DNA of 64,000 nt from Bremerella sp. TYQ1 (GTDB taxonomy: Bacteria; Planctomycetota; Planctomycetia; Pirellulales; Pirellulaceae): NCBI RefSeq assembly GCF_020150455.1, contig NZ_CP083740.1, positions 1,674,001 through 1,738,000 of the forward strand. The letters run 5' to 3'. Every line of letters begins with the position of its first letter. The first letter of the stretch is position 1. The notes under the pieces are model-generated. The model worked only from the letters and a program-made list of their open reading frames with translations. It searched no databases and was not told where the DNA came from. Position numbers and translations under genes: made by a program. This document shows, in pieces, positions 9,351 through 20,197 of this stretch.

Positions 9351-9657
9351 CGTTTTCCTCAATGCCTTCCAGGGCGATTTAGGGCATGGCCCTTATGAAT
9401 CCGACCCACCGGATTTCCACTTCCACCATGAAGTGGCTGCTTATCTGTAAGTAGTTATCGTGTGAAGCTGTAACAAACTTGCGGCTTTTTCCGCCTGGCC
9501 CGAAAATTCCAGCAATGACACCACCAGCAGCCGCTAGCACACCTAGTTCCCGGCCTATCCAGGCAGCAAAAAAGCCTTCGCGAATGGTGCGAAGGCTTTG
9601 AGGGGGCACCCCGCCTGAACGATCCGTCAGGCGAGGCGGCACTCTTTCTAATTCGGT
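9351..9657. other. intergenic region with one terminator
   Basis: This 307 bp gap lies between the lipoprotein gene and the BON-domain gene. It holds the terminator at 9568-9599 and presumably the lipoprotein promoter. Short open frames here lack ribosome sites and overlap the hairpin. Confidence 0.6.
9568..9599 (-). terminator. intrinsic terminator of the BON-domain gene
   Basis: On the minus strand the stem AAAGCCTTCGC/GCGAAGGCTTT with a short loop is followed by a T run. Its loop sequence (CGCGAAT on the plus strand) recurs in the terminator at 10899-10930 behind the related gene. Confidence 0.88.
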
Positions 9658-10635
9658 TTAGAACGAGTTGTGACGACGGGCTTTGAAGTCCAGCGTCCAC
9701 CAACCGTCTTTCCATTCCATTTCGACTTTACGCCATCCCAGTGGGACTTGTGGGTAAGGGTAGAATGGACCGATGTACGGCCAAGCTTGTGGCGAGTACT
9801 GCTTAGGATAGGTCACCGCAGCGTAGTTCGGGTGAGCTGCGTAAGCAGGCCAAGCGTAACCAGGCATGTGTGGGTGATCGTAACGAGCTGGGCGGTAGTA
9901 ACCGTAGCCGTACTGAGCTGGGTAGTAAGCTGGTGGAGCAACGGCGGCCATTGGCTGTTGAGCCATGCGTGCATGGGCATTAGCAGCGGCAGCGTTGTTG
10001 TTCGCAGCGACCTGGTAGGCTGGAGCCTGAGCTGGCATTGGTCGTGGCTGACCAGCAGGAACTGGCTTCAGCTGACGAATTGGTGCCGCAGGCGTTGGCT
10101 GATTCGCCATAACGCTTTCATCGGCACTTGGCTTTTCAGCACTGACCGGCTGAACAGGCGAGAAGCTGAAGTCGCCTTGTGGTTCCAGCATTGGCTCTTC
10201 GATCATTTGTGGAACTTCTGGCAGTTGCTGAGCAACTTGTTCCATCCGTGGCTGAGCGGCTGGCTTGACTTCTGGCTGCGGAGCAGGCTTAGTCAGGTCG
10301 GCAGCGGCCAGATCGCGAGGAGCTTCAGCAGCTTCTGGCATGACAACAGCGTTGCCTTCGATACGAATCGCATCGACAACACGCTGAACACCGGAGACGC
10401 GACGTGCGACGTCAACGGCCAGGTCATGCTGCTGAGGGTTCGAGACGTGGCCTTCCAGCCAGACGACCCCTTCTTCGACTCGCAAACCAATATTGAAGCC
10501 CTTCAGGCTTCCTTCCGACTTTTTGGCTTGCAACTGCTTCACAATGGACTGGGCAATTTCGGTATCGCCACCCATTGCGATCGCAGGGACGGCCATGAAA
10601 GCCGCAATGATCGCCAAACGAATTAGACGTGACAT
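9658..10635 (-). CDS. secreted BON-domain protein with WPY/YPYPQ C-terminal domain
   Basis: The 325-residue product starts at ATG 10635, set by the strong ribosome site AGGAGGGG 5 bp upstream; a GTG ten codons earlier is poorer. A signal peptide (MSRLIRLAIIAAFMAVPAIA) precedes a BON domain (about 25-90: GFNIGLRVEEGVVWLEGHVS and RRVSGVQRVVDAIRI), a fold thought to bind phospholipid or envelope surfaces. A long Pro/Ala/Gln-rich linker (about 100-245) leads to a Tyr/Pro-rich end: YPYPQVPLGWRKVEMEWKDG and WWTLDFKAR. This last domain is shared with the neighbouring gene at 10950. Role unknown; an envelope or surface structural protein is the best inference. Confidence 0.85.
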   Translation of the reverse strand: MSRLIRLAIIAAFMAVPAIAMGGDTEIAQSIVKQLQAKKSEGSLKGFNIGLRVEEGVVWLEGHVSNPQQHDLAVDVARRVSGVQRVVDAIRIEGNAVVMPEAAEAPRDLAAADLTKPAPQPEVKPAAQPRMEQVAQQLPEVPQMIEEPMLEPQGDFSFSPVQPVSAEKPSADESVMANQPTPAAPIRQLKPVPAGQPRPMPAQAPAYQVAANNNAAAANAHARMAQQPMAAVAPPAYYPAQYGYGYYRPARYDHPHMPGYAWPAYAAHPNYAAVTYPKQYSPQAWPYIGPFYPYPQVPLGWRKVEMEWKDGWWTLDFKARRHNSF

Positions 10636-10949
10636 CGTCCCCCCTCCTAGGAAATTCTTCTTCACGCGATGATTACTGCGATCCAGCGAATGGTCCCGCT
10701 ACGGGAAGCGGCCGAAGCTGGAGTCTGTTTTCAATCCACAGGATTTGCTTGCAATAACGCAGATACCGTTCACAGCGGTACTGCCTTCCCTTCATTCGGC
10801 TAACGATTGGTCCTAAAGGCAGTGTTTTTTCGATTTTGCCAGTTAAAAGGACCGAAATACGGCTCGAAGGTTTACCTAATCGTTACTACCGGCGCACTAA
10901 AAAAGCCTCCGCGAATCCGCAGAGGCTTTTGTCGATTGAGCAGCCGAGC
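10636..10949. other. intergenic region with one terminator
   Basis: This 314 bp stretch contains the terminator of the 10950-11384 gene (10899-10930) and the upstream region of the BON-domain gene. No further gene or clear promoter boxes were recognised. Confidence 0.6.
10899..10930 (-). terminator. intrinsic terminator of the small secreted protein gene
   Basis: Minus-strand hairpin AAAGCCTC/GAGGCTTT with a T-rich tail, about 20 bp after the stop codon at 10950. It is similar in sequence and loop to the terminator at 9568-9599. Confidence 0.87.
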
Positions 10950-11384
10950 TTAGTGATGCTTTGGCTTCTTGTGCGACTTGAAGTCGAGGTACCAGTAACC
11001 GTCGTCCCATTCCAGGGCAACTTTCTTCCAACCTGGTGGAATCTGCGGATACGGATAGTACGAGCCTGTGTACGGCCAAACGGCTGGGGCATTGGTTTTC
11101 GGATAGTTCATCGCTCCGAAATGAGGATGACCACCGTAAGCAGGCCCCTGATACGCTGGCAAATTAGGACCATGGCCATGATGGCCGAACAGGTGCGGGT
11201 GATGCCCATATCCAGGCGGACAATATGCCTGACCGCCGTAAGCAGCTGCAGGCATCGCCGCATTATGATTGACCAAAACCGTGTGCGAGCCATCTTGCTG
11301 TGGCATCGCTTCTTGCGACATCGCCGTTGCAGGCAAAGCCAGGGCGCCCAGCATCAACGCCAAATGTAGGACCGACAAACGCAT
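10950..11384 (-). CDS. small secreted His/Pro/Tyr-rich protein, paralogue of the BON-protein C-terminus
   Basis: The 144-residue product has a signal peptide (MRLSVLHLALMLGALALPAT, cleavage near AMSQ). A Gly/His/Tyr-rich middle (GYGHHPHLFGHHGHGPN) follows, and then the segment YYPYPQIPPGWKKVALEWDD with GYWYLDFK. This matches the end of the 9658-10635 product residue for residue at most Trp, Tyr, Pro and Gly positions (YPK..WPY.G, YPYPQ.P.GW.KV..EW.DG..W.LDFK). It lacks the BON domain. The pair probably arose by duplication. The His-rich part could bind metal, but that is a guess. Confidence 0.8.
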   Translation of the reverse strand: MRLSVLHLALMLGALALPATAMSQEAMPQQDGSHTVLVNHNAAMPAAAYGGQAYCPPGYGHHPHLFGHHGHGPNLPAYQGPAYGGHPHFGAMNYPKTNAPAVWPYTGSYYPYPQIPPGWKKVALEWDDGYWYLDFKSHKKPKHH

Positions 11385-11612
11385 TGCATTCTCCCGATAG
11401 TGCGCGGCGATTTCACCACGTTACCGAGCGTTCCGGAGCACATGCTTGCCATATCTCGGCCAGCTAAACACCACCGCTCGGGTCATAGACATAAATTGAC
11501 CTAGAGGGTATTTCGGCACATGAGAGGTGCCAGAAGTAGAAAATTTTCCAATTCTGCCAGTTGCAACACAAATTCAGGCAGAATCAATTGTGACAGTCAT
11601 GAACTCCAAGGT

Positions 11613-11894
11613 TCAAATCTGCCGAGTTGGCTTTGTCGCACTTGGCTCAAAGACGCAAATGACGGCCAAGATGACATACAAGATGCTTCCAGCGAGCCAG
11701 AAACCAGAGCCACTAGTGATCTCGTGCACCAAATGAACAGTCAGCACCAAAAAGCACGTTACCGAAGCAATCTGGGCCAGCTGTCGATTGTACGCATCCT
11801 GAGCAAATCGCACCCAGACAACACTTAAGCCAGCACATACGTAGAGCAGGGCAGCAAACCACCACACCTGCAGCGGAATATGAAAGGGAAACAT
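11613..11894 (-). CDS. small membrane protein, unknown
   Basis: The 93-residue product starts at ATG 11894 and is strongly hydrophobic with about three membrane segments: VWWFAALLYVCAGLSVVWV, IASVTCFLVLTVHLVHEI and FWLAGSILYVILAVICVF. No family is recognised. The clean hydrophobic periodicity supports a real gene, but the ribosome site is weak, and a second, non-hydrophobic open frame on the same strand (11713-12051) overlaps it. It stands alone between two transcription units. Confidence 0.55.
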   Translation of the reverse strand: MFPFHIPLQVWWFAALLYVCAGLSVVWVRFAQDAYNRQLAQIASVTCFLVLTVHLVHEITSGSGFWLAGSILYVILAVICVFEPSATKPTRQI

Positions 11895-11999
11895 CCGCGG
11901 TCCAATCCTTGGGAATATTCTTCGAATTCATTTCGAGCAGGCCAAGTTTTACTAAAGCCGAGCCGCTTTCCAAATACGAATTCGCAATTCTTAGCAACA

Positions 12000-12031
12000 A
12001 AAAAAAGCACGTCCCGAACCACGAGACGTGC
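12000..12031 (-). terminator. intrinsic terminator of the TlpA-like gene
   Basis: On the minus strand GCACGTC...GACGTGC (12007-12031) is followed by TTTTTTTTG. It lies about 35 bp beyond the stop codon at 12065. Confidence 0.87.
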
Positions 12032-12064
12032 CCTGTGCTTGTTATCGTCATCCATCGACGAAAA

Positions 12065-13972
12065 CTATTTGATCAACTTGCCTAGCTCGGTGTCGAGTTG
12101 CGAGATATGCAGGCTACGGCTGATGACTTTACCGTCTGGGCCAACCAGAATCATCGTCGGCAAAGTCAGCACGCCCATTTCCAGGGCATAACGACTATCC
12201 AGGCCACCATCTTCGTACAGTTGCGGCCAGGAAAGACGATTGGCACCCAGGAACTGCTTCAGTTCGTCTTCGCTGGAATCGAGGCTAACCCCGACCAACT
12301 GAAAACCACGAGCACCATACTTGGCTTGCATCTGACGCATCACGGCCATGTCATCCTTGCAAGGCTCGCACCATGTCGCCCAATAATGAACGAGCAGGGC
12401 TTTCCTCTTAAAGGCGGCCGAATCAAGCTTCTTGCCGTCAACAGTTGTACCACGAATGACAAACGGTTGACCGACAGCATCCAAACGGCGAATTGCCCCA
12501 TTGGCTTTATCGCCCAAGACCGACCCAGAGAAGTCGGCACGAATTCGCGTGTACCACTTTTTGGCGTCCTCTTCTTCGCCTGCGAACTCATGAGCGATAG
12601 CCAACTGCATCATCGCTTCGGCCGCATCTGGGCTCTTCGGATAGGTATCGATGAACGTCTCGAGCTTTGCCAACCAGGCTTCCTGGATCTTGGCATAGTC
12701 GGCTTTCGGATCCTGGAACTGCTGGGTGTAAGCCGCCGACATTTCGCGGAACCGAACATAAGCAGCCAAATCGCTCTTCGGTGCCGACTTTTCAACCTGA
12801 TCGGCGAGCGATTGAAGTTGATCCAAGCCTTGGCTTAGTTCTCCCGTCTGAATTCCGCCGCTCAACGCGTCGGCCAGCTGCTTAATCCAGTTCTCTCGCA
12901 TTTCATCGTCGTTGGCCGCAGCAATCACCTTCTTGATGACGCCGACACGGTCCATTGCCAACTTTTCACGCTGCTCTGGCGTCGTTGCCTGACCCATTTT
13001 CTGGTCCAAGACTTCCAGCGAGTTCAAGATCTCTTGAATTTCGCCACCAGCGGCCATGCCTCCCTGGGCAGCTGCAGGGTTCCCGGAATAGCTGACCGAG
13101 AAGAAATAGCCCTGCGGATTCGCAGCGACGTCCGCAGCACCAGGGGCACCCACGGGAGCACCAATTAATCGCCATGCGTCACCGATACGGACAATGGTTC
13201 CCAGTTCGATCTGGCCATGTTCGCCACCGGTTTCCAGCACTGCGATGGCATTTTCATAAACGACGAGATCTTGCGAGACACCATCAGTTCCAGCAGGAAC
13301 CACGCCAGGACGAGTCGCACCAAAGTGAACCCACTTCGTTGTTCCATCGATCGCTTTTTGTTGCCGAGCCCAGGCAGCAAATTGATCGGCGCCTTTCTCG
13401 ACTTTTTCAGCAATGTCTTTCGCACGCTGTCCGGTCAGCCCCAAGGAAGCCAATTCTTTGCCTGTCGGCAGAAGGACTTCAAAACGTCCTGCGTCGCCTG
13501 TTTTAGTGGCTTCGACCAGTTCAGCGGAAACTTCTTCCGCTGAGATCATCTTCCACTGATCGACCAGGCCATCCTCATCTTCATCTAAACCCCAACGCGT
13601 TCCACCCATACCGAGCCATCGGTATTGATCTGCTTTGCCGTTGAAGTCGGTATCGATGTCTCGGTAAACCTCGACACCATCCCGATAATAGGACCAAAGA
13701 TCGACCTTCTTGTCGTTGTTGGTATCCAGAAAGACACGCAGACGCTCGCCGTTAGGCCCCGTAACGACCCAACCGGTCGCATTACCGACCTTTTCCGCAC
13801 CGATCTGGCACTTGGGAATCTGGCTTGCATCAGGCGTCTGATAGTCAACGTTGTCTTGAATGGGCTGCAACTGCAAAGCCTGCTCTGCGGTAGGCCCAGC
13901 AGCCCAAGCTGCGGAACCGCAAACCATGCCTAAGCCCAGGGCCATCGCCCATCGAGCCTTGTGACTCTTCAT
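12065..13972 (-). CDS. TlpA-type thioredoxin fused to calcium-loop and TPR-like regions
   Basis: The product is 635 residues from ATG 13972; another ATG at 13981 and a TTG at 14020 are possible starts. A signal peptide (MALGLGMVCGSAAWAA) exports it. At about 70-150 lie three calcium-loop-like repeats: DTNNDKKVDLW, DTDFNGKADQYRW and DEDEDGLVDQW. The middle holds helical segments including a TPR-like stretch (PKSPDAAEAMMQLAIAHEF). The C-terminal 140 residues are a redoxin of the TlpA/ResA class with the active site WATWCEPCK. This class reduces disulfides or keeps cytochrome c thiols reduced outside the cytoplasm. The long N-terminal extension is unusual but recurs in planctomycetes. It is transcribed divergently from the rRNA operon. 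Confidence 0.9.
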   Translation of the reverse strand: MKSHKARWAMALGLGMVCGSAAWAAGPTAEQALQLQPIQDNVDYQTPDASQIPKCQIGAEKVGNATGWVVTGPNGERLRVFLDTNNDKKVDLWSYYRDGVEVYRDIDTDFNGKADQYRWLGMGGTRWGLDEDEDGLVDQWKMISAEEVSAELVEATKTGDAGRFEVLLPTGKELASLGLTGQRAKDIAEKVEKGADQFAAWARQQKAIDGTTKWVHFGATRPGVVPAGTDGVSQDLVVYENAIAVLETGGEHGQIELGTIVRIGDAWRLIGAPVGAPGAADVAANPQGYFFSVSYSGNPAAAQGGMAAGGEIQEILNSLEVLDQKMGQATTPEQREKLAMDRVGVIKKVIAAANDDEMRENWIKQLADALSGGIQTGELSQGLDQLQSLADQVEKSAPKSDLAAYVRFREMSAAYTQQFQDPKADYAKIQEAWLAKLETFIDTYPKSPDAAEAMMQLAIAHEFAGEEEDAKKWYTRIRADFSGSVLGDKANGAIRRLDAVGQPFVIRGTTVDGKKLDSAAFKRKALLVHYWATWCEPCKDDMAVMRQMQAKYGARGFQLVGVSLDSSEDELKQFLGANRLSWPQLYEDGGLDSRYALEMGVLTLPTMILVGPDGKVISRSLHISQLDTELGKLIK

Positions 13973-14209
13973 TCCATACATCCTTGTCTTTAAAAATGCC
14001 GCAAATGCTTGTGACAGCAATTCTTCATTGCTTGCGATAGCTGCGGGTGATTATCCACAATATGCTCATTGAAATCACCACCAGTTTTTTGCGGCTGAGG
14101 CGGGTCTTCTCCCCGAACATTCCAAGCTGTTTCGGGTCTATTTCCATGAAGAACATCCTATACGTAGATGATATTTGGACGGTTCCCGCAGATTTTGGCC
14201 CGCCCCCGT

Positions 14210-14237
14210 TTGACAGATCTTAAACGGCCGATAGAAT
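14210..14237 (+). promoter_or_regulatory. sigma-70-type promoter of the 16S-less rRNA operon
   Basis: A perfect -35 TTGACA (14210-14215) is separated by 16 bp from TAGAAT (14232-14237). The expected start point, about 14244, lies just before tRNA-Ile at 14272. This shows the operon starts here and not at an upstream 16S gene. Confidence 0.8.
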
Positions 14238-14271
14238 TTGCTACTTCCCGTTCGAGGCAGTTGCCTCAATA

Positions 14272-14345
14272 GGGCGTATAGCTCAGTTGGTTAGAGCGCG
14301 TCGCTGATAACGACGAGGTCCCAAGTTCGAATCTTGGTACGCCCA
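14272..14345 (+). tRNA. tRNA-Ile (GAT)
   Basis: A full cloverleaf: acceptor GGGCGTA/TACGCCC with discriminator A, D-arm GCTCAGTTGGTTAGAGC, anticodon loop CTGATAA (anticodon GAT), and T-arm with GTTCGAATC. CCA is not encoded. It is the first gene of the transcript that continues to tRNA-Ala and 23S, as in the usual bacterial 16S-23S spacer. Confidence 0.97.
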
Positions 14346-14391
14346 CTAGACGACTTCAGGAAAGTCTCCTAAAGTAGTCGATCCCAGTTAA

Positions 14392-14464
14392 GGGGCTGTA
14401 GCTCAGTTGGGAGAGCATCTGCTTTGCAAGCAGAGGGTCGCAGGTTCGATCCCTGTCAGCTCCA
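14392..14464 (+). tRNA. tRNA-Ala (TGC)
   Basis: Cloverleaf with acceptor GGGGCTG/CAGCTCC (one G-U), D-arm GCTCAGTTGGGAGAGC, anticodon loop TTTGCAA (anticodon TGC) and T-loop GGTTCGATCCC. CCA is not encoded. It follows tRNA-Ile by 46 bp in the order typical of ribosomal spacers. Confidence 0.97.
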
Positions 14465-15089
14465 CTTTCGAGGCCAATAACCATTGCGATTAACGGCCTC
14501 GGAAAAAATCTCTCGAAACTTTTTCGAGGGGCCCTTTACAAAGCAAATTTGCTGAGTAAACTTTGACGCTTCCCAGTTGGGAAACACTTCTAACTGATCG
14601 CAATGAAACGGAGTTCATTGAACTCTTTTTCATTCCGCTCAGCGGAAGACGACAAGGCTTTCAGCCACGTCGAAAATGATCTTTGACAATTTGGTTGGTA
14701 GATGGCATTTGCGTGACGAAGCGAATGTCGAGCTTGGGTTTTGCCTGAGCTCTGCAAAAACTTCGTTGCGACATAAACGATGCAATTTCATAGAGTTATG
14801 GTTATTACCAAAAAGTGTTGCTCTTGATTCAGCTTTGGCTAAATCAGGGCAGTGCCGATTTTGAGTGGTAGCCGTTCTTAAAGAGAATCTCGATGTCTGT
14901 CGGGCGTCTTTCCAAGTTCAACCTGAGAGGGTTGGCAAGTGAAAACGTCACGCAGCATTGTGAATCGTTACAAGATCGGATCTCAGTGATTGGCTCTTAG
15001 ACAAGTCAATCACATTAGGTAGTCCGAAATAGTTTGGTTGTTCAAGTTTGTATGGGTGTGCTAACCCTAAGCGAGCTTTGAATATTTGT
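14465..15089 (+). other. transcribed tRNA-Ala to 23S spacer
   Basis: This 625 bp spacer is less GC-rich than the flanking genes and contains no credible coding region. It holds a boxA-like site (14677-14689) and the 5' half of the 23S processing stem (15041-15089). It matches the architecture of the second half of a standard 16S-23S spacer. Confidence 0.75.
14677..14689 (+). promoter_or_regulatory. boxA-like antitermination site
   Basis: TGATCTTTGACAA matches the bacterial boxA consensus TGCTCTTTAACAA at 11 of 13 positions and lies upstream of 23S, where boxA is normally found. In known systems NusB-NusE bind this RNA to prevent Rho termination in untranslated rRNA. The assignment is by motif and position only. 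Confidence 0.65.

Positions 15090-15097
<8 letters not shown>
15041..15097 (+). other. 5' half of the 23S rRNA processing stem
   Basis: TTCAAGTTTG (15041-15050) is perfectly complementary to CAAACTTGAA (17957-17966), and the last ~20 bases before and into 23S (about 15078-15097) are nearly perfectly complementary to 17921-17940. Together they form the long stem expected for RNase III release of 23S. Confidence 0.75.
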
Positions 15098-17920
<2,823 letters not shown>

Positions 17921-17929
<9 letters not shown>

Positions 17930-17966
17930 CTTATATTCAACGCTCACTCGTTTGAGCAAACTTGAA
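17921..17966 (+). other. 3' half of the 23S rRNA processing stem
   Basis: This is the complementary partner of 15041-15097, ending in CAAACTTGAA. It lies in the 23S-5S spacer (17930-18081), which has no other recognisable element. Confidence 0.72.
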
Positions 17967-18081
17967 TACCAAGTGACGATTCACAAGGTTCTCAACAAAC
18001 CATCGAACGTGTTCGCAAACGCAAACACCTCTACCAAACCAAATTGAGCTTCGTGAGGCCCTCACGTCTCACGAAGTTCCT

Positions 18082-18189
18082 TCCGGTGACCATATGGTTG
18101 TGGAAACACCTGTTCCCATTCCGAACACAGCAGTTAAGCACAACCAGCCGATGATAGTGCCCACCAGTGCGAAAGTAGGTATCGCCGGA
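18082..18189 (+). rRNA. rrf: 5S ribosomal RNA
   Basis: The roughly 108 nt gene contains the 5S core ACACCTGTTCCCATTCCGAA and GTGCGAAAGTAGGT. The ends pair as TCCGGTGA/TCGCCGGA. It lies 150 bp behind 23S and ends the operon before a strong terminator. Confidence 0.95.
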
Positions 18190-18203
18190 TTCATTTACAT
18201 TTC

Positions 18204-18237
18204 AAAAGCCCCGCTGATCAAAAAGCGGGGCTTTTTT
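18204..18237 (+). terminator. intrinsic terminator of the rRNA operon
   Basis: The stem AAAAGCCCCGCT/AGCGGGGCTTTT is followed by a T run, 15 bp behind 5S. Confidence 0.92.
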
Positions 18238-18329
18238 ATGCGCTGTTCCTCAACTCACATGCTATTTCGCGACCTATCCTTGAGGCGACCTCTTATGGTG
18301 TTTCGCCCTCTTTCAAGGACTATCGACGT

Positions 18330-19277
18330 ATGGTCGCCTCCCTCGACTGGCAAATCATTCAGTGCCCTAAGTGCCATGGCACCCTAGAGTTGCGTGATGA
18401 TATCGCCGTCTGCCAGGCGGAACAGTGCCGTGCCACTTTTCCTTCCACCGAAGGCGTTCCGATCCTGGTTCGCGAAGACAACAGCATCTTCGATACGGAT
18501 CAGTTCTTGAAGAAGGAAGACACGTTTTTCCGCTCTATCCCCAAATGGCGGGAGTGGATCAGCCACCGAATTCCAGATGTGTCGTTGAACGTCAACGCGG
18601 ATCGGACCGCGAATAAACTGCTCCAGCTACTCAAAACTCGCCCTGGCAAATCTCGAGTTTTAGTCGTCGGAGGTGGGATTGTCGGAGCTGGCCTCGGTCA
18701 TGCTTTGAACGATCTCGATATTGAATGGGTCGAAACCGACGTCGCTTGGGGACCGCAAACCAAAATCATTTGTGATGCCCATGACTTGCCATTTCGCGAT
18801 GGTTCTTTCGATGCCGTAATCGTTCAGGCCGTTCTCGAACATGTCGTCGATCCGCTGCGATGCGTCGAAGAAATTTATCGTGTCCTGAATGACGACGGTG
18901 TCGTGTATGCCGACACCCCGTTCATCCAACAAGTACACGGCCGGCAATATGATTTCACACGCTTCACTCGTTTAGGGCATCGACGACTTTTTCGCCACTT
19001 TGAGGAAATCGATAGTGGTATCAGCTGCGGACCTGGCGTCGCATTGGCTTGGTCGCTGCGTTACTTCCTATTGAGTTTCTTCTCATCCAACCGAATGCGT
19101 GGCATCGTTAGTTTTGCCTCACGGATATCCTTCTTCTGGCTCAAATATTTCGATTACTATCTCGCCAAGAAGAAGCAGGCGATGGATGCCGCCTCAGCAT
19201 TTTTCTTCCTCGGTCGAAAGAGCCCGAGCATTCTTTCCGACCGTGAATTACTTTCTGACTATCAAGGTGGTTTTTAA
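18330..19277 (+). CDS. SAM-dependent methyltransferase with N-terminal zinc ribbon
   Basis: The 315-residue product begins with a Trm112-like zinc-binding segment (CPKCHG at 11-16, a second Cys pair at CQAEQC, then FPSTEGVPILV). The central part (about 90-200) is a class I methyltransferase: the glycine-rich VLVVGGGIVGAGLG motif, an acidic residue after the second strand (WVETD), DAHDLPFRDGSFDAVIVQAV, LEHVVDP and EIYRVLNDDGVVYADTP. This is the Methyltransf_11 arrangement. The substrate is unknown. The C-terminal part has hydrophobic helices (WSLRYFLLSFF). Its stop codon overlaps the stop of the convergent small gene at 19274. Confidence 0.9.
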   Translation: MVASLDWQIIQCPKCHGTLELRDDIAVCQAEQCRATFPSTEGVPILVREDNSIFDTDQFLKKEDTFFRSIPKWREWISHRIPDVSLNVNADRTANKLLQLLKTRPGKSRVLVVGGGIVGAGLGHALNDLDIEWVETDVAWGPQTKIICDAHDLPFRDGSFDAVIVQAVLEHVVDPLRCVEEIYRVLNDDGVVYADTPFIQQVHGRQYDFTRFTRLGHRRLFRHFEEIDSGISCGPGVALAWSLRYFLLSFFSSNRMRGIVSFASRISFFWLKYFDYYLAKKKQAMDAASAFFFLGRKSPSILSDRELLSDYQGGF

Positions 19278-19531
19278 CCAGGCCCTACCGTCCGAAAGAC
19301 GTCGACGACCCACCATTCGATGTACAGCCCCAGCGACCCATTGTGGCCGCCGAGAAAGAGCGGTGCATAGAACCAAATGACATAATAAAACTCGTCGTGG
19401 CCGGTTGTCTCGCGTAGCCAGCATGCAAGTCCAATCATCGGTCCACTGCTCAGCACATACACAATCGGCACCAAAAAGATAGCGATCGTCCATCCTTTCC
19501 AGGAAGCCGAAGATTTGGTGGCATCCGACAT
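19274..19531 (-). CDS. small membrane protein, unknown
   Basis: The 85-residue product starts with ATG at 19531. It has two membrane-length hydrophobic segments (GWTIAIFLVPIVYVLSSGPM and EFYYVIWFYAPLFLGG) and an aromatic C-terminus. No family is recognised. Its TAA overlaps the methyltransferase TAA by two bases in the convergent orientation. The hydrophobicity and clean stop arrangement favour a true gene. Confidence 0.6.
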   Translation of the reverse strand: MSDATKSSASWKGWTIAIFLVPIVYVLSSGPMIGLACWLRETTGHDEFYYVIWFYAPLFLGGHNGSLGLYIEWWVVDVFRTVGPG

Positions 19532-19609
19532 CGGTTTTGTTTCTGGCTAACAATCGCGTCTTTTGGGAAATCAACCGCCATCTCTATTTTCCTGGGACTT
19601 CTCCTGGAA

Positions 19610-20197
19610 TCAAATGGAAGCCCCCATCTTTCGCAGCATGTTTTCCAGCAGTTCCATGGGCAAGCCAACCACGTTGGTGAGACTACCTTCATCGATTTCG
19701 ACCCAGCCGGTGCGATCTTGAATTCCAAACGCGCCTGCTTTGCCCTCCCAGAGCCCCGAATCGAGATACTCTTCAATTTGGTCATCTGAAAGCGCGGCCA
19801 TCTTTACCGTTGTTTGATCAGCATCGACCAAGATTTCGTTGCCCGGTTTCTTCCATAAGCAGACCGCCGACCAAACGAAGTGATCTCTACCGCGAAGTCT
19901 CTGCAATATTTCCCGAGCATGTTCACGATCCCGTGGTTTTCCAAGCGGCTTGCCATCGAGCTCCGCCAACGTATCTCCGGCGAGAATCAGCCCGCTTTCA
20001 ACGCGAGTCGCGACATCTTCTGCTTTTTCTCGCGCGATTCTCAGAACAGATTCGCGCGGAGTTTCGTCTAGACGTGGAGGCGTTTCCGCCTCGGGACTTG
20101 GCGTAATTACCGTAACATCGTAGCCCGCCTCCTTTAACAGGAGTTGTCGCCGAGGAGACTGACTGGCCAAAATGAGAGGTACGGAGAAGTTCGCCAT
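19610..20197 (-). CDS. maf: Maf-like nucleotide pyrophosphatase
   Basis: The 195-residue product starts at the ATG at 20197, because the family always begins close to the motif seen here, LILASQSPRRQLLLKEAGYD. Other Maf hallmarks follow: ARVESGLILAGDTLAELDG in place of the D-T-V core, GKPLGKPRDREHAREILQRL, and AGAFGIQDRTGWVEIDEGSL with NVVGLPM. Family members hydrolyse non-canonical or canonical dNTP/UTP and have been linked to septum inhibition. An open frame continues 56 codons upstream but overlaps the divergent synthase gene and lacks family similarity. Confidence 0.93.
   Translation of the reverse strand: MANFSVPLILASQSPRRQLLLKEAGYDVTVITPSPEAETPPRLDETPRESVLRIAREKAEDVATRVESGLILAGDTLAELDGKPLGKPRDREHAREILQRLRGRDHFVWSAVCLWKKPGNEILVDADQTTVKMAALSDDQIEEYLDSGLWEGKAGAFGIQDRTGWVEIDEGSLTNVVGLPMELLENMLRKMGASI

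Noticed and set aside
9379..9642. An 87-codon minus-strand frame beside the BON gene
   Set aside because: It runs through the terminator hairpin at 9568-9599, lacks a ribosome site and shows no protein-like features.
11713..12051. A 112-codon minus-strand frame near the TlpA terminator
   Set aside because: It overlaps the terminator and the more protein-like hydrophobic frame at 11613-11894.
14676..14864. A 62-codon frame in the tRNA-Ala to 23S spacer
   Set aside because: It overlaps the boxA-like site and lies in transcribed spacer; no ribosome site or coding character.
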